Shown here one piece after another: positions 39,971-41,069 of a stretch of DNA of 41,069 bases. The stretch lies in the NCBI GenBank assembly GCA_046542255.1, contig JBKHBT010000022.1, forward strand, positions 1 to 41,069, read 5' to 3'. Every line of letters starts with the position of its first letter. Position 1 is the first letter of the stretch. The notes beneath the pieces were generated by a model that worked only from the letters and a program-made list of their open reading frames with translations, was not told where the DNA came from and did not search any database. Source of the stretch: JBKHBT01 sp046542255 (lineage in GTDB: Bacteria; UBP14; UBA6098; JBKHBT01). Both the position numbers and the translations under genes were made by a program.

Positions 39971-40816
39971 ATGAGAAAGATTCATGTAGATGAAATTATA
40001 CCGGTGGTCAGAAAATTATGTATGGATGCGAATTTTTACATCGGCGAAGATGTCCTTGAGAAACTCAAAGATTTCAAATCCAAAGAAGAGTCGGATACTG
40101 CTAAAGAAGTGATCGACATTATCCTGGAAAATGACCAATTAGCCAAGGACCTCAAAATGCCACTTTGTCAGGATACCGGAGTTGCGGTTGTTTTTGTCGA
40201 GGTCGGCCAGGATGTGCATATCACAGGCGGTGATTTCACTGAAGCTATTAATGAAGGTGTTCGCCAGGGCTATAAAGACGGCTATCTTCGAAAGTCGATT
40301 GTGGATGACCCAATAATAGACCGAAAAAACACTACCGACAATACGCCAGCTCTTATCTATACCGATATCGTCCCGGGCGATAAGATCAAAATCACGATTG
40401 CGCCAAAGGGCGGCGGTTCCGAGAATATGAGCGAAGTCAAAATGATGAAAGCAGCCGATGGTATCGAAGGAGTAATCGATTTCGTAGTCGATAGAGTAAA
40501 GCGTTCTGGCGGTAATCCTTGCCCACCGATTGTGGTCGGAGTAGGTCTGGGCGGCAATTTCGAACAAAGCGCGCTTCTCGCCAAGAAATCATTGCTACGC
40601 GATCTGGACAAACCAAACCCAGATCCAAAATGGGACAAAGTCGAAAAAGAGATTCTCGAAAGAATCAATAAACTCGGAATCGGCCCACAGGGACTCGGCG
40701 GAAGAACCACTGCACTCGGCGTTATGATAAAGGCGAAACCATGCCATATCGCATCGATGCCGGTCGCTGTCAATATCCAATGCCATGCAGCAAGGCATAA
40801 AAGTGCTATAATATAA
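39971..40816 (+). CDS. Class I fumarate hydratase, alpha (N-terminal) subunit
   Basis: 281 residues; the two-subunit iron-sulfur fumarase/tartrate dehydratase family. Cys66 (MPLCQDTG), Cys184 (GNPCPPI) and Cys271 (VNIQCHAARH) are the likely ligands of the 4Fe-4S cluster, one iron of which binds substrate. Other conserved parts are GGGSENMSEVKMM and GIGPQGLGGRTTALGV. AGGAGG is 4 nt before the ATG. The beta (C-terminal) subunit of about 180 residues usually follows at once; the 253 nt left in the window show no such gene, only repeats. Oxygen-sensitive enzyme, consistent with anaerobic life (inferred). Fumarase is more likely than tartrate dehydratase given sucCD. Confidence 0.93.
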   Translation: MRKIHVDEIIPVVRKLCMDANFYIGEDVLEKLKDFKSKEESDTAKEVIDIILENDQLAKDLKMPLCQDTGVAVVFVEVGQDVHITGGDFTEAINEGVRQGYKDGYLRKSIVDDPIIDRKNTTDNTPALIYTDIVPGDKIKITIAPKGGGSENMSEVKMMKAADGIEGVIDFVVDRVKRSGGNPCPPIVVGVGLGGNFEQSALLAKKSLLRDLDKPNPDPKWDKVEKEILERINKLGIGPQGLGGRTTALGVMIKAKPCHIASMPVAVNIQCHAARHKSAII

Positions 40817-40952
40817 GCAGATATCAAATAAATTTTTCTTTGACAATTTAATAGGATTTGGGGCCATTACAAAACCTGAACTCGATACTAAGATCGGCTT
40901 AGATTTTTTTTCACGATATTTGGCTTGGTAGATAGACGATTTTATTAATGGT

Positions 40953-40976
40953 AGGGGCGGTTCGCGAACCGCCCCT
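40953..40976. repeat. 24-nt perfect GC-rich palindrome
   Basis: AGGGGCGGTTCGCGAACCGCCCCT, perfectly self-complementary over 12+12 bases, flanked by A+T-rich sequence (given here as two half-sites, AGGGGCGGTTCG and CGAACCGCCCCT). Such elements recur widely in some bacterial genomes as intergenic repeats. It lies 137 nt after the fumarase stop and could also act as a bidirectional transcript end. Confidence 0.65.
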
Positions 40977-41009
40977 GCCGATAATTAGATCCGGTTTTGT
41001 TGGGGCAAA

Positions 41010-41064
41010 CCTTGCGGTTGACAAGATTGCAGAATAAAACAATATCGTAAGGGTACCCGCAAGG
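41010..41064. repeat. CCTTGCGG/CCGCAAGG inverted repeat at window edge
   Basis: CCTTGCGG (41010-41017) and CCGCAAGG (41057-41064) are exact reverse complements in the pattern ggggcaaaccttgcgg ... cccgcaaggggcac, which looks like the border of a dispersed intergenic repeat that may continue past the window. Confidence 0.4.
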
Positions 41065-41069
41065 GGCAC

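Overview
This window looks like part of the chromosome of a Gram-negative, probably anaerobic bacterium from an uncultured FCB-type lineage (the Cloacimonadota / Marinimicrobia / WOR-3 kind of grouping; the exact phylum cannot be read from the window). The clues are two outer-membrane porins, exported proteins with FlgD / gliding-motility / type IX-like C-terminal domains, a bacterial geranylgeranylglyceryl-phosphate synthase of the sort reported in FCB genomes, an A+T-rich composition with very frequent ATCGAT-type codon pairs, and a mixture of strong Shine-Dalgarno starts with weakly led starts. No rRNA, tRNA, CRISPR array, phage gene or transposase was seen.

Layout. 1-3931 (minus): a chemosensory-type signalling cluster (CheA-like kinase, single-domain response regulator, receiver-histidine kinase hybrid). 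4065-8015 (plus): a 1316-residue exported protein. 8062-10242 (plus): RecD2 helicase. 10382-12736 (minus): Cache-HAMP-PAS histidine kinase. 12893-13951 (minus): porin with its own promoter and terminator. 13952-14648: intergenic, with dispersed repeat copy A. 14649-16015 (minus): DnaQ-like exonuclease coupled to GGGP synthase. 16143-22632 (plus): recG, a GGDEF-AAA-HEAT fusion, DUF366 and DUF1844. 22694-28865 (plus): a sulfur-trafficking gene set. 28866-29459: intergenic, with repeat copy B in inverted orientation. 29460-37558 (minus): exported endonuclease/phosphatase-like protein, short-form MetH, and a 1310-residue fibre-like exported protein. 37808-40816 (plus): sucC, sucD and a class I fumarase alpha subunit. 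40953-41069: GC-rich palindromic repeats at the window edge.

The most coherent and unusual system is the sulfur set. A promoter overlapped by a 12-bp perfect inverted repeat precedes a DsrE-like protein and a small ArsR regulator, then TusA, a YeeE/YedE thiosulfate-type permease, a rhodanese lipoprotein, a double-rhodanese lipoprotein, a porin and an exported two-domain sulfurtransferase. Together they suggest a route for reduced or zero-valent sulfur from outer membrane (porin) through periplasm (three rhodaneses) and inner membrane (YeeE) to cytosolic carriers (TusA, DsrE), controlled by a thiol- or persulfide-sensing repressor. The first rhodanese ends in Ser-Gly-Gly-Gly-Cys-Gly-COOH, very like the SoxY carrier arm, and the porin contains a Gly-Gly-Gly-Cys-Gly-Gly segment.

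A pair of ~325-367 nt non-coding repeats in inverted orientation flanks the 14.5-kb block from GGGP synthase to the last sulfurtransferase. Assignments rest on reading motifs by eye; no database search was possible.
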